From: Blastococcus xanthinilyticus
GTDB lineage: Bacteria > Actinomycetota > Actinomycetes > Mycobacteriales > Geodermatophilaceae
DNA length: 64,000 bases
NCBI RefSeq assembly: GCF_008124835.1
Contig: NZ_VNHW01000007.1
Span: 106,172 to 170,171, forward strand
Reading direction: 5' to 3'
Positions 19,026 to 28,087 of this stretch are shown here, piece by piece. Position 1 is the first letter of the stretch. The number at the start of each line of letters is the position of its first letter. Below the pieces are notes generated by a model. The model had not been told where the DNA came from. It did not search any database and saw only the letters and a program-made list of their open reading frames with translations. Position numbers and translations under genes: made by a program.

Positions 19026-20330
19026 TCAGCGGTAGCCGGGAGAGCTGTACCCGATGCCGACCGTTCCGGCCGGGACGAAGTCACCGTTGGCGGGCTTGCC
19101 CTGGGTGATGGTGCCGGTCAGGTTCGCGATCTTCGGCCAGTCGACCACGCCGTTGGTGATCGTCGCGGGGCAGGTCTTGTCATCGGTCTGCGGCCACACG
19201 CTGTAGCCCATGGGACGCCCGGAGCGCGGGTTGATGTACACGCCCTCGAGGCTCAGCGGGTAGGTGTTGCAGTCGATGCGGATGAACTGCCCGCCGCGCT
19301 CGATCGGGTTCACCTCGGAGCTGCCGACGTTGGCGTTCCGGATGGTGCCCCTGCCGATGGCGCCGAGGTCCTTCCGGACCTGGATGCCCTGGTAGTTGGT
19401 GGATCCGGTGAGCCGGTCGATCCGGTACTCCTTCACCCCACCCCAGGGCTGGAAGACGTCGGCGTGGTTCACCGTGTAGGTGCCGCGCAGGGCGTCCATC
19501 CGGACGTTCTGGATCTGCACGGTCGCCTCGGGGGCGTTCACCGCGATGCCGTCGGCCTGCGAGCCGGCGACGTTGCCGTTGATGAGCACGCCCTCGATGT
19601 GCACCGTGCCGGTGCACTTGTGCACGTAGATGGCGCGCTGGTCGTCGGTGCCGATCCGCGCGGTCGGCAGGACGTTGATCTGCCCGCCCATGATGACGGC
19701 GTTCCGGCAGTTGGCGATGGTGATCGGCCCGACGGGGCGGGACGGGTCGAGCTCGATGCGGACGTCCCCGCCCTTGGCGCCCACCGTGGTGACGGAGGTC
19801 GTCGAGGTGATCTTGGTGACCGGGTAGTTCTCCCAGCCGGCCGGCGGGGCCCAGCTCAGAGGGCCGGAGGTGGGGGCCACGGCGGCCGGGCGGGCGGGCG
19901 CCGGGGCGGTCGTCGGCTTCGGCGCAGGCGCCGCCGGCACCGGCGCCGGCGCCGGCGGCTGGGGGGTCTTCGTGGCGGTCGGGCTCGGGCTCGTGCCGGA
20001 GCGGGAGCCCGCCACCGGGGCGATGTCCTGCGCCCGCGCCTCGGCCTTGGCCTGGGACTGGGCGCCGCCGGCCGCCTGCTCCTCCTGGGCGGTGCCGGTC
20101 GGCGGCTCCTCAGCCGGCGGGGTGGCGCTGGCCGGCCGCTGCGCGGCGGGGGCGGCGGCCGTCTGGGACCCCTGGCTGGCGACGACGTCCGTCTCCGAGC
20201 CCTGGGTGAGCGGATAGGTGATGGGAAGAAGCCCGATGAGCGCGAGCAGCACCTGGGTCAGCCGGCGGCGGGAGTAGCGCCTGCGAGCGGACCGGATGCT
20301 TCGCCACTGTCGGTGACCGTTTCGTGACAC
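19026..20330 (-). CDS. Secreted parallel beta-helix protein (pectate-lyase-like fold)
   Basis: 434 residues. A basic N-terminus (RSARRRYSRRRLTQ) leads to a signal helix at ~27-42, then a ~130-residue Ala/Pro/Gln/Thr-rich linker. The C-terminal ~250 residues have short beta-strand repeats of the right-handed beta-helix type: ITIANCRNAVIMGGQI, IYVHKCTGTVHIEGVLING, VQIQNVRMDAL, GIQVRKDLGAIGRGTIRNANVG. Such folds bind or cut polysaccharides; no clear catalytic set is visible, so lyase activity is unproven. GTG at 20330 was chosen because a complete promoter (20338-20366) ends exactly 7 bases upstream. Its place inside the exopolysaccharide locus suggests it acts on that polymer. Confidence 0.75.
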   Translation of the reverse strand: MSRNGHRQWRSIRSARRRYSRRRLTQVLLALIGLLPITYPLTQGSETDVVASQGSQTAAAPAAQRPASATPPAEEPPTGTAQEEQAAGGAQSQAKAEARAQDIAPVAGSRSGTSPSPTATKTPQPPAPAPVPAAPAPKPTTAPAPARPAAVAPTSGPLSWAPPAGWENYPVTKITSTTSVTTVGAKGGDVRIELDPSRPVGPITIANCRNAVIMGGQINVLPTARIGTDDQRAIYVHKCTGTVHIEGVLINGNVAGSQADGIAVNAPEATVQIQNVRMDALRGTYTVNHADVFQPWGGVKEYRIDRLTGSTNYQGIQVRKDLGAIGRGTIRNANVGSSEVNPIERGGQFIRIDCNTYPLSLEGVYINPRSGRPMGYSVWPQTDDKTCPATITNGVVDWPKIANLTGTITQGKPANGDFVPAGTVGIGYSSPGYR

Positions 20331-20337
20331 GGCACAG

Positions 20338-20366
20338 ACGGTAGCGTCACGGTTACATAACGCCAA
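20338..20366 (-). promoter_or_regulatory. Promoter of the beta-helix gene (leaderless)
   Basis: On the minus strand: TTGGCG, a 17-base spacer, TACCGT, 7 bases, then the GTG start codon. Both hexamers and the spacer fit the primary sigma factor consensus well, and the spacing implies transcription starts at or next to the start codon. Confidence 0.75.
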
Positions 20367-20557
20367 GCCCGTTCGAGTGAATTTCTGCGTCACCCGTCCG
20401 AGTGATCGGCCGCCTCTCCGGGCCGACCTGCGAGAACGCCCGACAGGCCGCCGCGAAACTTTTCGGCACGTTCTGCCCGTGTCGTGCCCAGGCGCCCGGT
20501 TGCACCGGTCTGGCAGCCCGCTCGACCGGGCGCCGCCCGTCGCGACGAGTGAGCGCG

Positions 20558-20577
20558 GCCGGCGGCGCGCCGCCGGC
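20558..20577 (-). terminator. Hairpin after the tyrosine phosphatase gene
   Basis: A perfect 20-bp palindrome (arms GCCGGCGG/CCGCCGGC around CGCG) starting 5 bases beyond the stop of the minus-strand phosphatase gene. Likely transcription terminator. Confidence 0.55.
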
Positions 20578-20582
20578 GTCGG

Positions 20583-21374
20583 CTAGGAGCCCGAGCCGAC
20601 CCGCCGCCGGCGGCCGAGCACACCCAGGTGCCGGCGGGCGTCCGGCTGCGCGGACCGGCCGGCCGCGTGAGCCGGACCGGCCTGCGGGGCGTCGGGGCGT
20701 GCGCCGGTCCCGGAGGCGCCGCGGTCGACGTGCGCGGCAGCCCGGTCGGAGGCGTCGGGGACGGCCGCGTCGGGGTGCAGGGCCACCACGGCCGCCAGCA
20801 CGGGCAGCAGCGCCTCGGCGACGGCCTGCCCGACCTCCTGGTGGTGCTCGAGTGGGCGGCCGATCGGGTCGGCGATGTCGTCGCCGTCGCCCCCGCTGCG
20901 GCCGGGGCGCGCCGCGGCCAGGGCGGCGACCAGCGCCCGCGCCGGCTCGGCGAAGTCGCCGTCGTCACCCGGTCGCCGGTCCCCCAGCGCGCGCAGCAGG
21001 TCCGCCGCCTCGCGCAGGGTGAACGTGCGGGCCAGCGCCCGGGGCACCAGGCCCAGCACGTCGCGGCGGTGGTCGCGGGTCAGGGTGAGGACGAGGTCGG
21101 CCTGCTCGACCATCCAGGGCTCGAGCTGCCGGGCCACGAATCCCTCGGCGTCGCCGCCGAGCCCGGAGAGCACCAGCGCGCTGTCCGGGTGCATCCGCGA
21201 ACCGACGACCGCCCGCGTGCCCGCGCTGACCAGGTCCACGTCGGCTCCCGCCGGGCCGAGCACCTCGCCCAGGTAGGCGCGGCCCAGCCGCTCCCCGACG
21301 GCCGACCGGCAGATGTTCCCGGTGCAGACCAGCAGCACGGCGACGGGCGTCGGAACGCTCTCCTGGTCGGGCAC
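20583..21374 (-). CDS. Low-molecular-weight protein tyrosine phosphatase with C-terminal extension
   Basis: 263 residues, longer than the usual ~150. The N-terminus carries the P-loop C17-TGNIC-R23 (C-x5-R). The general-acid region appears as DIADPIGRP later in the domain, where the usual DP[YF] is DPI, a deviation worth noting. After ~residue 190 a polar tail (HVDRGASG...RRHLGVLGRRRR) follows. Such enzymes (Wzb/PtpA type) dephosphorylate the tyrosine kinase of capsule loci; the kinase is at 25334-26905. Divergent from the TupA-like gene. GTG at 21374 lacks a clear ribosome site. Confidence 0.85.
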   Translation of the reverse strand: MPDQESVPTPVAVLLVCTGNICRSAVGERLGRAYLGEVLGPAGADVDLVSAGTRAVVGSRMHPDSALVLSGLGGDAEGFVARQLEPWMVEQADLVLTLTRDHRRDVLGLVPRALARTFTLREAADLLRALGDRRPGDDGDFAEPARALVAALAAARPGRSGGDGDDIADPIGRPLEHHQEVGQAVAEALLPVLAAVVALHPDAAVPDASDRAAAHVDRGASGTGARPDAPQAGPAHAAGRSAQPDARRHLGVLGRRRRVGSGS

Positions 21375-21552
21375 GGTCCCAGTGTGGGCGCTGCCGCTCG
21401 TCGTCGGACACCTCCGATTGAGTGGTCCTCGGACGACGAAACGCCGGGCCGACCGCCGGGTACTACGCTCGCCGGGACACCGGGCGCCGGATTCCGCGCC
21501 CGAGAGCAGACACCAGCCGGCGTGCCCGCGTCGCACACCAGAAGGGGTCAGG

Positions 21553-22461
21553 ATGCCCCGGAGCGGCCTCAACGAGAGCCTCCGACACGTTTTCCAGCCG
21601 GCCCACCGCAGGATCGCCGGACTGCTCCCCCTCCCGACCCGGCGCCGGTACCTGTACCTGGCCGGGCACGGCCGGCTCCCGCGGCTGCGCGATCCGCAGA
21701 CCTTCGGCGAGAAGATCAACTGGCGCATCCTGCACGACCGTCGGCCGCTGCTGGAGTGGACCTGCGACAAGCTGGCCATGAAGGACCACGCGGCACTGGT
21801 CCAGGAGGAGGCCGGCATCTCCGTGCCGGAGACGTTCTGGTCCGGGGACGACCTCCGCGAGGTGGCCGGCCGGACCTTCGACCGCCCCTGGGTGCTCAAG
21901 CCCAACCACCGCAGCGGCCTGGTGAAGTTCGGCCGCGCCTCGGACACGGTGGACGACGCGATGATCGCGGCGACGCGCACCTGGCTGCGCGACGACCAGA
22001 GCGTCCTGCTCGGCGAATGGGCCTACAGCGAGGCTCGGCCGCTCTTCGTGATCGAGGAGGCGATCGGCGACGGCGTCACGCCGCCCGACGACTACAAGTA
22101 CCTGGTCTTCGACGGGAAGATCGCCGCGGTGTCGGTCGATACCGGCCGGTTCACCAAGGACCACTCGCGGACCTTCTACAGCGCCGACTGGAAGCCGCTG
22201 CACGTGGCGACCGCCCTGGGCAGCGGGGAGCCGGGCCCGCCGCCGGAGAACCTGGCCGCGCTGAACCACGCCGCGGAGGTGCTCGGCCGCCCCTTCGACT
22301 TCATGCGGGTCGACCTCTACAGCATCGACGGCACGATCTGGTTCAGCGAGTACACGCCGTACCCGGGCGGCGGTGTGCTCCCCTTCGAGCCGCGCGACTT
22401 CGACGCCTGGCTCGGGGAGCAGTGGACGCTGCCCGCCCTCGACGAGGTCGCCGGCCGATGA
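21553..22461 (+). CDS. TupA-like ATP-grasp protein
   Basis: 302 residues. DPQTFGEKINWRILHDRRPLL, TCDKLAMKDH, PWVLKPNHRSGL and FDFMRVDLYSIDGTIWFSEYTPYPGGG are the standard blocks of the TupA-like ATP-grasp family (Pfam ATPgrasp_TupA). It was named for teichuronopeptide synthesis and is frequent in capsule loci. The family probably forms an amide bond, joining an amino acid to a uronic acid of the polymer. That would fit the UDP-sugar dehydrogenase at 30986. ATG has AAGGGG upstream. A TACGCT -10 box at 21464-21469 would give a ~77-base leader. Confidence 0.85.
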   Translation: MPRSGLNESLRHVFQPAHRRIAGLLPLPTRRRYLYLAGHGRLPRLRDPQTFGEKINWRILHDRRPLLEWTCDKLAMKDHAALVQEEAGISVPETFWSGDDLREVAGRTFDRPWVLKPNHRSGLVKFGRASDTVDDAMIAATRTWLRDDQSVLLGEWAYSEARPLFVIEEAIGDGVTPPDDYKYLVFDGKIAAVSVDTGRFTKDHSRTFYSADWKPLHVATALGSGEPGPPPENLAALNHAAEVLGRPFDFMRVDLYSIDGTIWFSEYTPYPGGGVLPFEPRDFDAWLGEQWTLPALDEVAGR

Positions 22462-22507
22462 GCTCCGCAGCCCGCCGGCCCCTGCCCACCACGACCACGA
22501 CGGCGCC

Positions 22508-23569
22508 ATGCGCGTCCTGAGCGTCGGCCCCACCGGCGCCCAGCCCGGCGGCATGGCCTCGGTCGTCGCCGAGCTGGAGGCGCAGAACCGGCTCAGCGAG
22601 GCCCCGGTCGACCTTCGGGTCGTCGACTCCGGCGGCCTCGGGTCGGCCCCCCAGCGGGCCGGCGCCTTCGCCCGCTCGCTGCTGACCGCCGGCCGGGCCC
22701 GCGCCGACGTCGCCCACCTGCACGTCGCCTCCCGCGGCAGCACCTGGCGGAAGCTGGCGGTCGCCGCGGTCTGCGCGCGCCGCGGGCTGCCCTACGGCAT
22801 CCACCTCCACGGCGCCGGCTACCGCGGCTTCCTGGAGACGCTCTCGCCGGCCGCCATGCGGCGGGTCGAGCAGTTCTTCGGCCGCGCGGCCTACGTCGTG
22901 GTGCTGGGGAAGCCCTGGGCCCGCCTGGTGATCGAGGAGCTCGGCGTCCCCGAGGAGCGGGTGCACGTCGTGCACAACGGCGTGGCCGACGGCGCGCCGC
23001 CGGTGACCCCGTGGCCGGCCGGCCGCACCAAGCGGGTGCTCCTGCTGGGCCGGATGGACGCGGGCAAGGGCGTCCCCGAGCTGCTGCGGGCGTTCGAGCG
23101 GCTCGACGACGTCCCTGACGCCGAGCTCGTGCTCGCCGGTCCGCCGGCCGAAGCCGACGTCGTCACGCAGGTCGAGGAGGCCGTCCGGGCCCGCCCCGGC
23201 CGCGTCCGCTACGCGGGGTCGCTCCCCCGGGCGGCGGCGCAGGAGCTGCTGCGGGACGCCTACCTGCTGGCCCTGCCGAGCCACGCCGAGGGCCTGCCGA
23301 TGGTGGTCATCGAGGCGATGAGCCGGGGCATCCCGGCCGTCACGACGCCGGTGGGCGCCATGGCCGAGCTGGTCACCTCCGGCGCGAACGGCTACCTCGT
23401 GCCGCCCGGCGACGTCGACGCCCTGACCGAGCACCTGCGGCTGCTGCTGGGCGGCGAGGAGCTGCGCGACGCCATGGCCGCGGCGGCCTACGCCACGTGG
23501 CAGGCCGGGTTCGACGCCCGGTCCATGTACGCCGACATCCGCGCGCTGTGGCAGGACGCCGCCGGCTGA
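22508..23569 (+). CDS. Glycosyltransferase family 4
   Basis: 353 residues, GT-B fold. The N-terminal domain has PTGAQPGGMASVV and HLHGAGYRGFL. The C-terminal nucleotide-sugar domain has LLGRMDAGKGVPELLRAF and the E-x7-E region LPSHAEGLPMVVIEAMSRGIPAVTTPVGAMAE. A retaining sugar transferase for repeat-unit assembly at the cytoplasmic membrane; donor and acceptor unknown. It follows the TupA-like gene after 46 bases and is probably cotranscribed. It converges on the second sugar transferase gene. Confidence 0.9.
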   Translation: MRVLSVGPTGAQPGGMASVVAELEAQNRLSEAPVDLRVVDSGGLGSAPQRAGAFARSLLTAGRARADVAHLHVASRGSTWRKLAVAAVCARRGLPYGIHLHGAGYRGFLETLSPAAMRRVEQFFGRAAYVVVLGKPWARLVIEELGVPEERVHVVHNGVADGAPPVTPWPAGRTKRVLLLGRMDAGKGVPELLRAFERLDDVPDAELVLAGPPAEADVVTQVEEAVRARPGRVRYAGSLPRAAAQELLRDAYLLALPSHAEGLPMVVIEAMSRGIPAVTTPVGAMAELVTSGANGYLVPPGDVDALTEHLRLLLGGEELRDAMAAAAYATWQAGFDARSMYADIRALWQDAAG

Positions 23570-23574
23570 GCCGG

Positions 23575-23592
23575 GGCGTCCCGCCGGACGCC
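23575..23592. terminator. Short hairpin between convergent genes
   Basis: GGCGTCC, loop CGCC, GGACGCC (7-bp perfect stem) in the 31 bases between the stops at 23569 (plus) and 23601 (minus). Confidence 0.45.
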
Positions 23593-23600
23593 GGGGTTCG

Positions 23601-25220
23601 TCAGTAGGCGCCGCGGCCTCGGATGACGGCCCCGAGGGTCTTCCACAGGATCATCATGTCGAAGCTGAGCGACCAGTTCTCCACGTAGCGGACGTCGATG
23701 CGCACCGAGTCGTCCCAGGAGAGGTCGGAGCGGCCGCTGATCTGCCAGAGCCCGGTGATGCCCGGCTTGACCAGGAAGCGCCGGCGCATGTCGAACCCGT
23801 ACCGCTCGGTCTCGCTCGGCAGCGGCGGCCGCGGGCCGACGAGGCTCATGTCACCGCGCAGCACGTTCAGCAGCTGGGGCAGCTCGTCGAGGGAGTAGCG
23901 GCGCAGCACCCGCCCGATCCGCGTCACGCGGGGATCGGCCTTGCGCTTGTACAGGACGCCGTTCCCGTCGTTGTCGTTCTCGAGCACCTCGACCATGCGG
24001 TCGGCGCCGGTGACCATGCTGCGGAACTTCAGCATGGAGAAGGTCTGCCCGTCCCGGCCGACCCTGGTCTGCTTGAAGAAGACCGGGCCGCGGCTGGTCG
24101 TCTTCACGGCCAGCGCGATCCCGAGGAACAGCGGGAGCGTCACCAGCAGCGCACCGACGGCCAGGCCGGCGTCGACCGCCGACTTGCCCAGCCGGCGCAC
24201 GCCGCGCAGCTCGGGCCGCTCGACGTGCAGCAGCGGCAGGCCGCAGACGGGGCGGATGGCCACCCGCGGGCCGACGACCTCGGTGACGGCCGGGGCGAGC
24301 AGCAGCTCCGCCTCGGTCTGCTCCAGCGCCCACCCGAGCCGGCGCAGCTCCGGCCCGTCCAGCTCCGGGCACGGCATGACGGCGACGGTGTCGACCTCGT
24401 ACCGGCGCACCACGTCGAGCACCTCGGTGAGGCCGCCGAGGACGGGCAGCCCGTCGAAGTCGGTGGGGCCGTCGGCCAGCCGGCCGTCGGGCAGGCAGCA
24501 GCCGATCACCCGGTAGCCGTGGTAGGCCGCGCGGTCGAGCTGGGCGTGCAGCGAGGCCACCGCGCCGCGGTGCCCCACGATGACCGTGGTCTGCTGGAAG
24601 GCGCCGCCGATGCGGGCCCGGTGCAGCCGCTGCCGGCGCACGTAGCGCAGCAGCAGCGTCAGCACCGTGGCCACCGGCAGGGCGACGACGACGAAGCCGC
24701 GGGCCACGGCGAGGTCCAGCCCCCAGGCCACCACGGCGACGGCGGCCAGCAGCAGGGCGGCGGCGTCGAGCACACGGCGGAACTCGTCGGCGCCCACCCA
24801 GAGGTAGCGCTCCTCGTAGGTGCGCCCGATGTGCATCGCCGCGAGCCACAGCACGGGCATGAGCACCGCGGCCGTGAGCGAGTACTGCTGCCCGTCCACG
24901 TCGGTCCCGAAGCGAACGAAGTAGCCGATGACCGCCGCGAGAGCCGCGCAGACGGCGTCGCCGAGGACGATGCTGCGGACGTACGCCGAGCGCCACGCAC
25001 GACGCGCCTCGGTGCCCTCGCCGCGCAGGCGGCGGACCCGGGAGAACCGGGGGCGCCCCCGCCCTGTCGGGGGGGCGTGCCGAGTGGTGTCGCCGGGGGC
25101 GATCTGGAGAGTGATGCCGAACTCCTGGGTGCGTCTGGTCGTCTGGAACGACCCGCGCAGGACGCCGCCCACCCGCGAACACACAGAGTGATCACGTGTG
25201 CACAATCGAGTCGGGCGCAC
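23601..25220 (-). CDS. Polyprenyl-phosphate hexose-1-phosphate transferase (WcaJ/CpsE type), copy 2
   Basis: Up to 539 residues, same architecture as the gene at 17468-18970. It has about four or five N-terminal helices, a Rossmann-like middle (VGHRGAVASLHAQL), and the sugar transferase domain (FFKQTRVGRDGQTFSMLKFRSM, RRYSLDELPQLLNVLRGDMSLVGPRP, KPGITGLWQISGRSDLSWDDS, end RGRGAY). Having two intact initiating enzymes suggests two repeat units or two donor sugars. GTG at 25220 is the farthest start. The first ~60 residues are not conserved with copy 1, so a start further inside is possible. A TAACGT -10 box lies at 25246-25251 on this strand. Last gene of the leftward polymerase-kinase run. 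Confidence 0.9.
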   Translation of the reverse strand: MRPTRLCTRDHSVCSRVGGVLRGSFQTTRRTQEFGITLQIAPGDTTRHAPPTGRGRPRFSRVRRLRGEGTEARRAWRSAYVRSIVLGDAVCAALAAVIGYFVRFGTDVDGQQYSLTAAVLMPVLWLAAMHIGRTYEERYLWVGADEFRRVLDAAALLLAAVAVVAWGLDLAVARGFVVVALPVATVLTLLLRYVRRQRLHRARIGGAFQQTTVIVGHRGAVASLHAQLDRAAYHGYRVIGCCLPDGRLADGPTDFDGLPVLGGLTEVLDVVRRYEVDTVAVMPCPELDGPELRRLGWALEQTEAELLLAPAVTEVVGPRVAIRPVCGLPLLHVERPELRGVRRLGKSAVDAGLAVGALLVTLPLFLGIALAVKTTSRGPVFFKQTRVGRDGQTFSMLKFRSMVTGADRMVEVLENDNDGNGVLYKRKADPRVTRIGRVLRRYSLDELPQLLNVLRGDMSLVGPRPPLPSETERYGFDMRRRFLVKPGITGLWQISGRSDLSWDDSVRIDVRYVENWSLSFDMMILWKTLGAVIRGRGAY

Positions 25221-25308
25221 CGGTCGCTCGAGCCGTCAGCCCACGACGTTAGCCGCTCCGCGCCCAAATGGCAGGCTCAATCCGTAACCGTACGTAACGG
25301 GAGCTGGT

Positions 25309-25325
25309 GCTCACGCACCGTGAGC
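25309..25325 (-). terminator. Hairpin after the tyrosine kinase gene
   Basis: GCTCACG, CAC, CGTGAGC: a perfect 7-bp stem 9 bases past the stop codon at 25334. Another GCTCAC half-site is at 25331-25336. Could be a terminator or a regulatory element before the next gene. Confidence 0.5.
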
Positions 25326-25333
25326 GAGATAGC

Positions 25334-26905
25334 TCACAACGTGCGCCCGGGCCGGTCGGCGACCGCCGGCCCGACCCGCGTCGTGCCCGCGGGGTCCGCT
25401 CCGCCGTCGGCCGCGGCACCGTGAGCTGCGCCGTCGGCCGACCGGCCGTCGGCCGCCACCGCGCCCCGGGGCACCGCCGGGCGCATCCGCTGGGGCACCG
25501 GGGCGGGCTCGGCGTCGGCGCCCGGGCCGGTCGGCTCGTCCCCCTGGTAGCCGTAGCCCCGGCCCGGGAGGGCCGACCCCGGCGCGAGGTTGAGGACGAC
25601 GCCCAGCGTCCGGGCCCCGACGCGGCGGAGCAGCGCGACGGCCTGCTCGAGCTCGTCGCGCCGCGTCCGGCCGGTGCGCACCGACAGCAGCACGCCGTCC
25701 ATGGCGGGCGCGACGGCGGCGCCGTCGGCGACCAGGAGCAGCGGTGGGGTGTCGACGATGACGAAGTCGTTGGCCGCACGGAGCCGGTCGACCAGGGTGC
25801 GCAGCCGGGCCGACGCCAGCAGCTCGCTGGGGTTGGGCGGCACCTTGCCGGCGGGCAGCACCGAGAGCGTGCCGTCCCGGTAGCTCTGCAGGACGTCGTC
25901 GAGGTCCGCGGCCCCGGACAGGACGCTGGTGACCCCGGTGCCGTCGACCAGGCCGAGGTACGTGGCCACCCGGGGGTGGCGCAGGTCGGCCTCCACCAGC
26001 GTGACCCGGTGGCCCGCCTCGGCCAGGGCGACGGCGAGGTTGGCGGCGAGCGTGCTCTTGCCCTCCGCCGCGACCGCGCTGGACACCATGATCACCCGCG
26101 GCGGGGTGTCGACGTCGAGGAACTGCAGGTTGGTGCGCAGCTGCCGGAAGCTCTCGGCGTTCCGCGACCGGCTGCGCCGGCCGAGCACGTGCTCGTCCTC
26201 GAGGGACCGGTCGCGAGTGATGGTCCCGATCACCGGCGCCCCCGCCGCGGCGGCCGCCACCGAGGCGTCGCGGACCGACCGGTCCATCCGGACCCGGGCG
26301 TAGGCGAGCAGGAGGCCGATGACCAGCCCGATCAGGACGCCGACGGCGATGTTCACGTACAGGTTCGGCGCGGCCGGGTCCTCCGGGATCTCCGGGCTGT
26401 CGAGGACGGTGACCTTGACCGGGACGGTCGTCACCGGCTCGACGTCGGGCTCGACCGGGGTGGTGGTGGTGGCCTCGACCTCGTCGACCAGGTCGGCGAA
26501 CTCGGCGGCGACGGCCTCGGCCAGCTGCTGCGCCCGCTCCGGCGAGGTGTCGGTGACGACGATGTCCAGGACGGTCGTGTCCGGGACCACCGAGGCGTCG
26601 ATGCGCTGCTGCACCTCGTCGGCGTCGAGATCGAATCCGCCGGCGTCGATGACCTGCACGGCGAGCCGCTCGCTGGTGATCAGCTGGACGTAGGAGGCCA
26701 CCCGGTTCTGGGAGAACTGGCTGCCCTGGAAGGCGGCGGTCGTGGACGTCGCGTCGGTCGACGTCACGAACAGCTGCGTCGAGGACGTGTAGGTGGGCGT
26801 CATCGCCAGCGCGGTGGCGGCGCCGACCGCCCCACCCAGCAGGAGCCCGATGACGGGCAGGAACCACCCGGCCCGGAATGCCGCCATGGTGTCTCTGAAG
26901 TCCAC
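25334..26905 (-). CDS. Wzc-like chain-length determinant fused to bacterial tyrosine kinase
   Basis: 523 residues. A Wzz-type domain lies between helix 1 (~15-32) and helix 2 (~185-202), then the BY-kinase. Walker A is VAAEGKSTLAAN (~278-289), Walker A' is VTLVEADLRHPR and Walker B is FVIVDTPPLL. The C-terminal tail has only two close tyrosines (GRGYGYQG), few for a BY-kinase, then an Ala/Asp/Pro-rich end. Such kinases set polymer length by cycling between phosphorylated and free states; the phosphatase at 20583-21374 is the natural partner. GTG at 26905 with AGGA upstream. Confidence 0.92.
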   Translation of the reverse strand: MDFRDTMAAFRAGWFLPVIGLLLGGAVGAATALAMTPTYTSSTQLFVTSTDATSTTAAFQGSQFSQNRVASYVQLITSERLAVQVIDAGGFDLDADEVQQRIDASVVPDTTVLDIVVTDTSPERAQQLAEAVAAEFADLVDEVEATTTTPVEPDVEPVTTVPVKVTVLDSPEIPEDPAAPNLYVNIAVGVLIGLVIGLLLAYARVRMDRSVRDASVAAAAAGAPVIGTITRDRSLEDEHVLGRRSRSRNAESFRQLRTNLQFLDVDTPPRVIMVSSAVAAEGKSTLAANLAVALAEAGHRVTLVEADLRHPRVATYLGLVDGTGVTSVLSGAADLDDVLQSYRDGTLSVLPAGKVPPNPSELLASARLRTLVDRLRAANDFVIVDTPPLLLVADGAAVAPAMDGVLLSVRTGRTRRDELEQAVALLRRVGARTLGVVLNLAPGSALPGRGYGYQGDEPTGPGADAEPAPVPQRMRPAVPRGAVAADGRSADGAAHGAAADGGADPAGTTRVGPAVADRPGRTL

Positions 26906-26978
26906 TACGTCCTCGTCTCCCGTGTTCCGACGTGCACAGCGCGGGGCTGCGGGTGGTCGTGCCGTGCGGGAACGGCCG

Positions 26979-26994
26979 CGGTCCGGGCGGACCG
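26979..26994 (-). terminator. Hairpin between GT4 and kinase genes
   Basis: CGGTCCG, two bases, CGGACCG: a 7-bp perfect stem in the 111-bp gap between the glycosyltransferase stop (27017) and the kinase start (26905). It may attenuate read-through rather than end all transcription. Confidence 0.4.
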
Positions 26995-27016
26995 AGCAGT
27001 TCCCAGTTCAGTCAGG

Positions 27017-28087
27017 CTAGGTACTGTCCGGCGGATCCGGCAGGGGCTTGTCACCCGGTCGGGCTGCGGAGACGCAGGCGGCCCAGTGCGCCACGAACGT
27101 CCCCTTGACCACATCGTTCGAATGCCGGGTCCGCACCCGGTCCCACGCGCTCTGCCCCAGCCGGCGGGCGAGCTCCGGTGAGTCGGCCAGCCGGCGGATC
27201 GCCGTCCCGAGCGCCGCGGCGTCGGCCGGGGGGACGACCAGGCCGGTGGAGTCGACCACCTCGGCGATCTGGCCGACGTCGGTGGCGATGACCGGCGTGC
27301 CCAGGCTCATCGACTCCAGGATGATCATCGGCATCGCCTCGGCCCGGCTGGGCAGCACCAGCGCCACCGCCGTCCGCAGCCGGGCGAGCACCTCGTCGGG
27401 CCCGACCGGGCCCTGGACCACCACCCCGTCGGGGAGCGGGTCGGGCAGCCGGAAGCGGCGGGCCAGGTCGCCGAGGAGCACGAGCTCGTGGCCCTCGACG
27501 CCGGCGGCGGCCCAGGCCTCGAGGAGGACGTCGGCGCCCTTGCGCTCCCCGATCTCACCGGCGAACACGAAGCCGGAGCGGCCCGCCGTGACCGGCTCGT
27601 CGGCGATCGGCACCGCGTTGGCCACCCGCACCGCGGGGACGCCGAGCGAGCGCACCATCTCCGACGCCGGCTCGGTCAGCACGAAGACCACCGCGGGCCG
27701 GCGCAGCACCCGGCCGGCCAGCCGGCGGTTCGCCTCGGCGAAGGCCACGAAGTGCGAGCCGTGCACCAGGGCGGTGCAGCAGACGCCGCGCCGGCGGCCG
27801 ATCCACAGCAGCAGCCCCTCCCGGAGGAAGGAGCCCTCCTGGGTCAGGTGGAAGTGCCAGACGTCGGTGGGCCCGACCTTGCTGAACAGCGCCTTCGCCG
27901 TCGTCCGGGCGAGGGCGGCGACGGTGCGGCGACGGGAGCCGTGCCAGTAGGAGGGCCACTCCCGGACCACGAGGTCGTCGTCGGCCCACGTGCTCGTCGT
28001 GCGGACCACGGAGGAGACACCGCCGGGACCCCCCGACGCGTTGCCGATCTGCGTCACGCGCAGGGCGGGGCGTGGCGAGCCGGTCAC
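27017..28087 (-). CDS. Glycosyltransferase family 4
   Basis: 356 residues, GT-B fold. The N-terminal domain starts VTQIGNASGGPGGVSSVV. The C-terminal donor domain has FVFAGEIGERKGADVLLEAW, GDLARRF, LPSRAEAMPMIILESMSLGTPVIATDVG and GLVVPPADAAAL. It probably adds one sugar of the repeat unit. GTG at 28087 overlaps the upstream gene's stop as GTGA, so the two are translationally coupled. Confidence 0.9.
   Translation of the reverse strand: MTGSPRPALRVTQIGNASGGPGGVSSVVRTTSTWADDDLVVREWPSYWHGSRRRTVAALARTTAKALFSKVGPTDVWHFHLTQEGSFLREGLLLWIGRRRGVCCTALVHGSHFVAFAEANRRLAGRVLRRPAVVFVLTEPASEMVRSLGVPAVRVANAVPIADEPVTAGRSGFVFAGEIGERKGADVLLEAWAAAGVEGHELVLLGDLARRFRLPDPLPDGVVVQGPVGPDEVLARLRTAVALVLPSRAEAMPMIILESMSLGTPVIATDVGQIAEVVDSTGLVVPPADAAALGTAIRRLADSPELARRLGQSAWDRVRTRHSNDVVKGTFVAHWAACVSAARPGDKPLPDPPDST

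Noticed and set aside
25282-25300. CCGTAAC...GTAACGG element upstream of the second sugar transferase as an operator
   Set aside because: Only about six of nine positions per side are symmetric, too weak in this sequence context to call.
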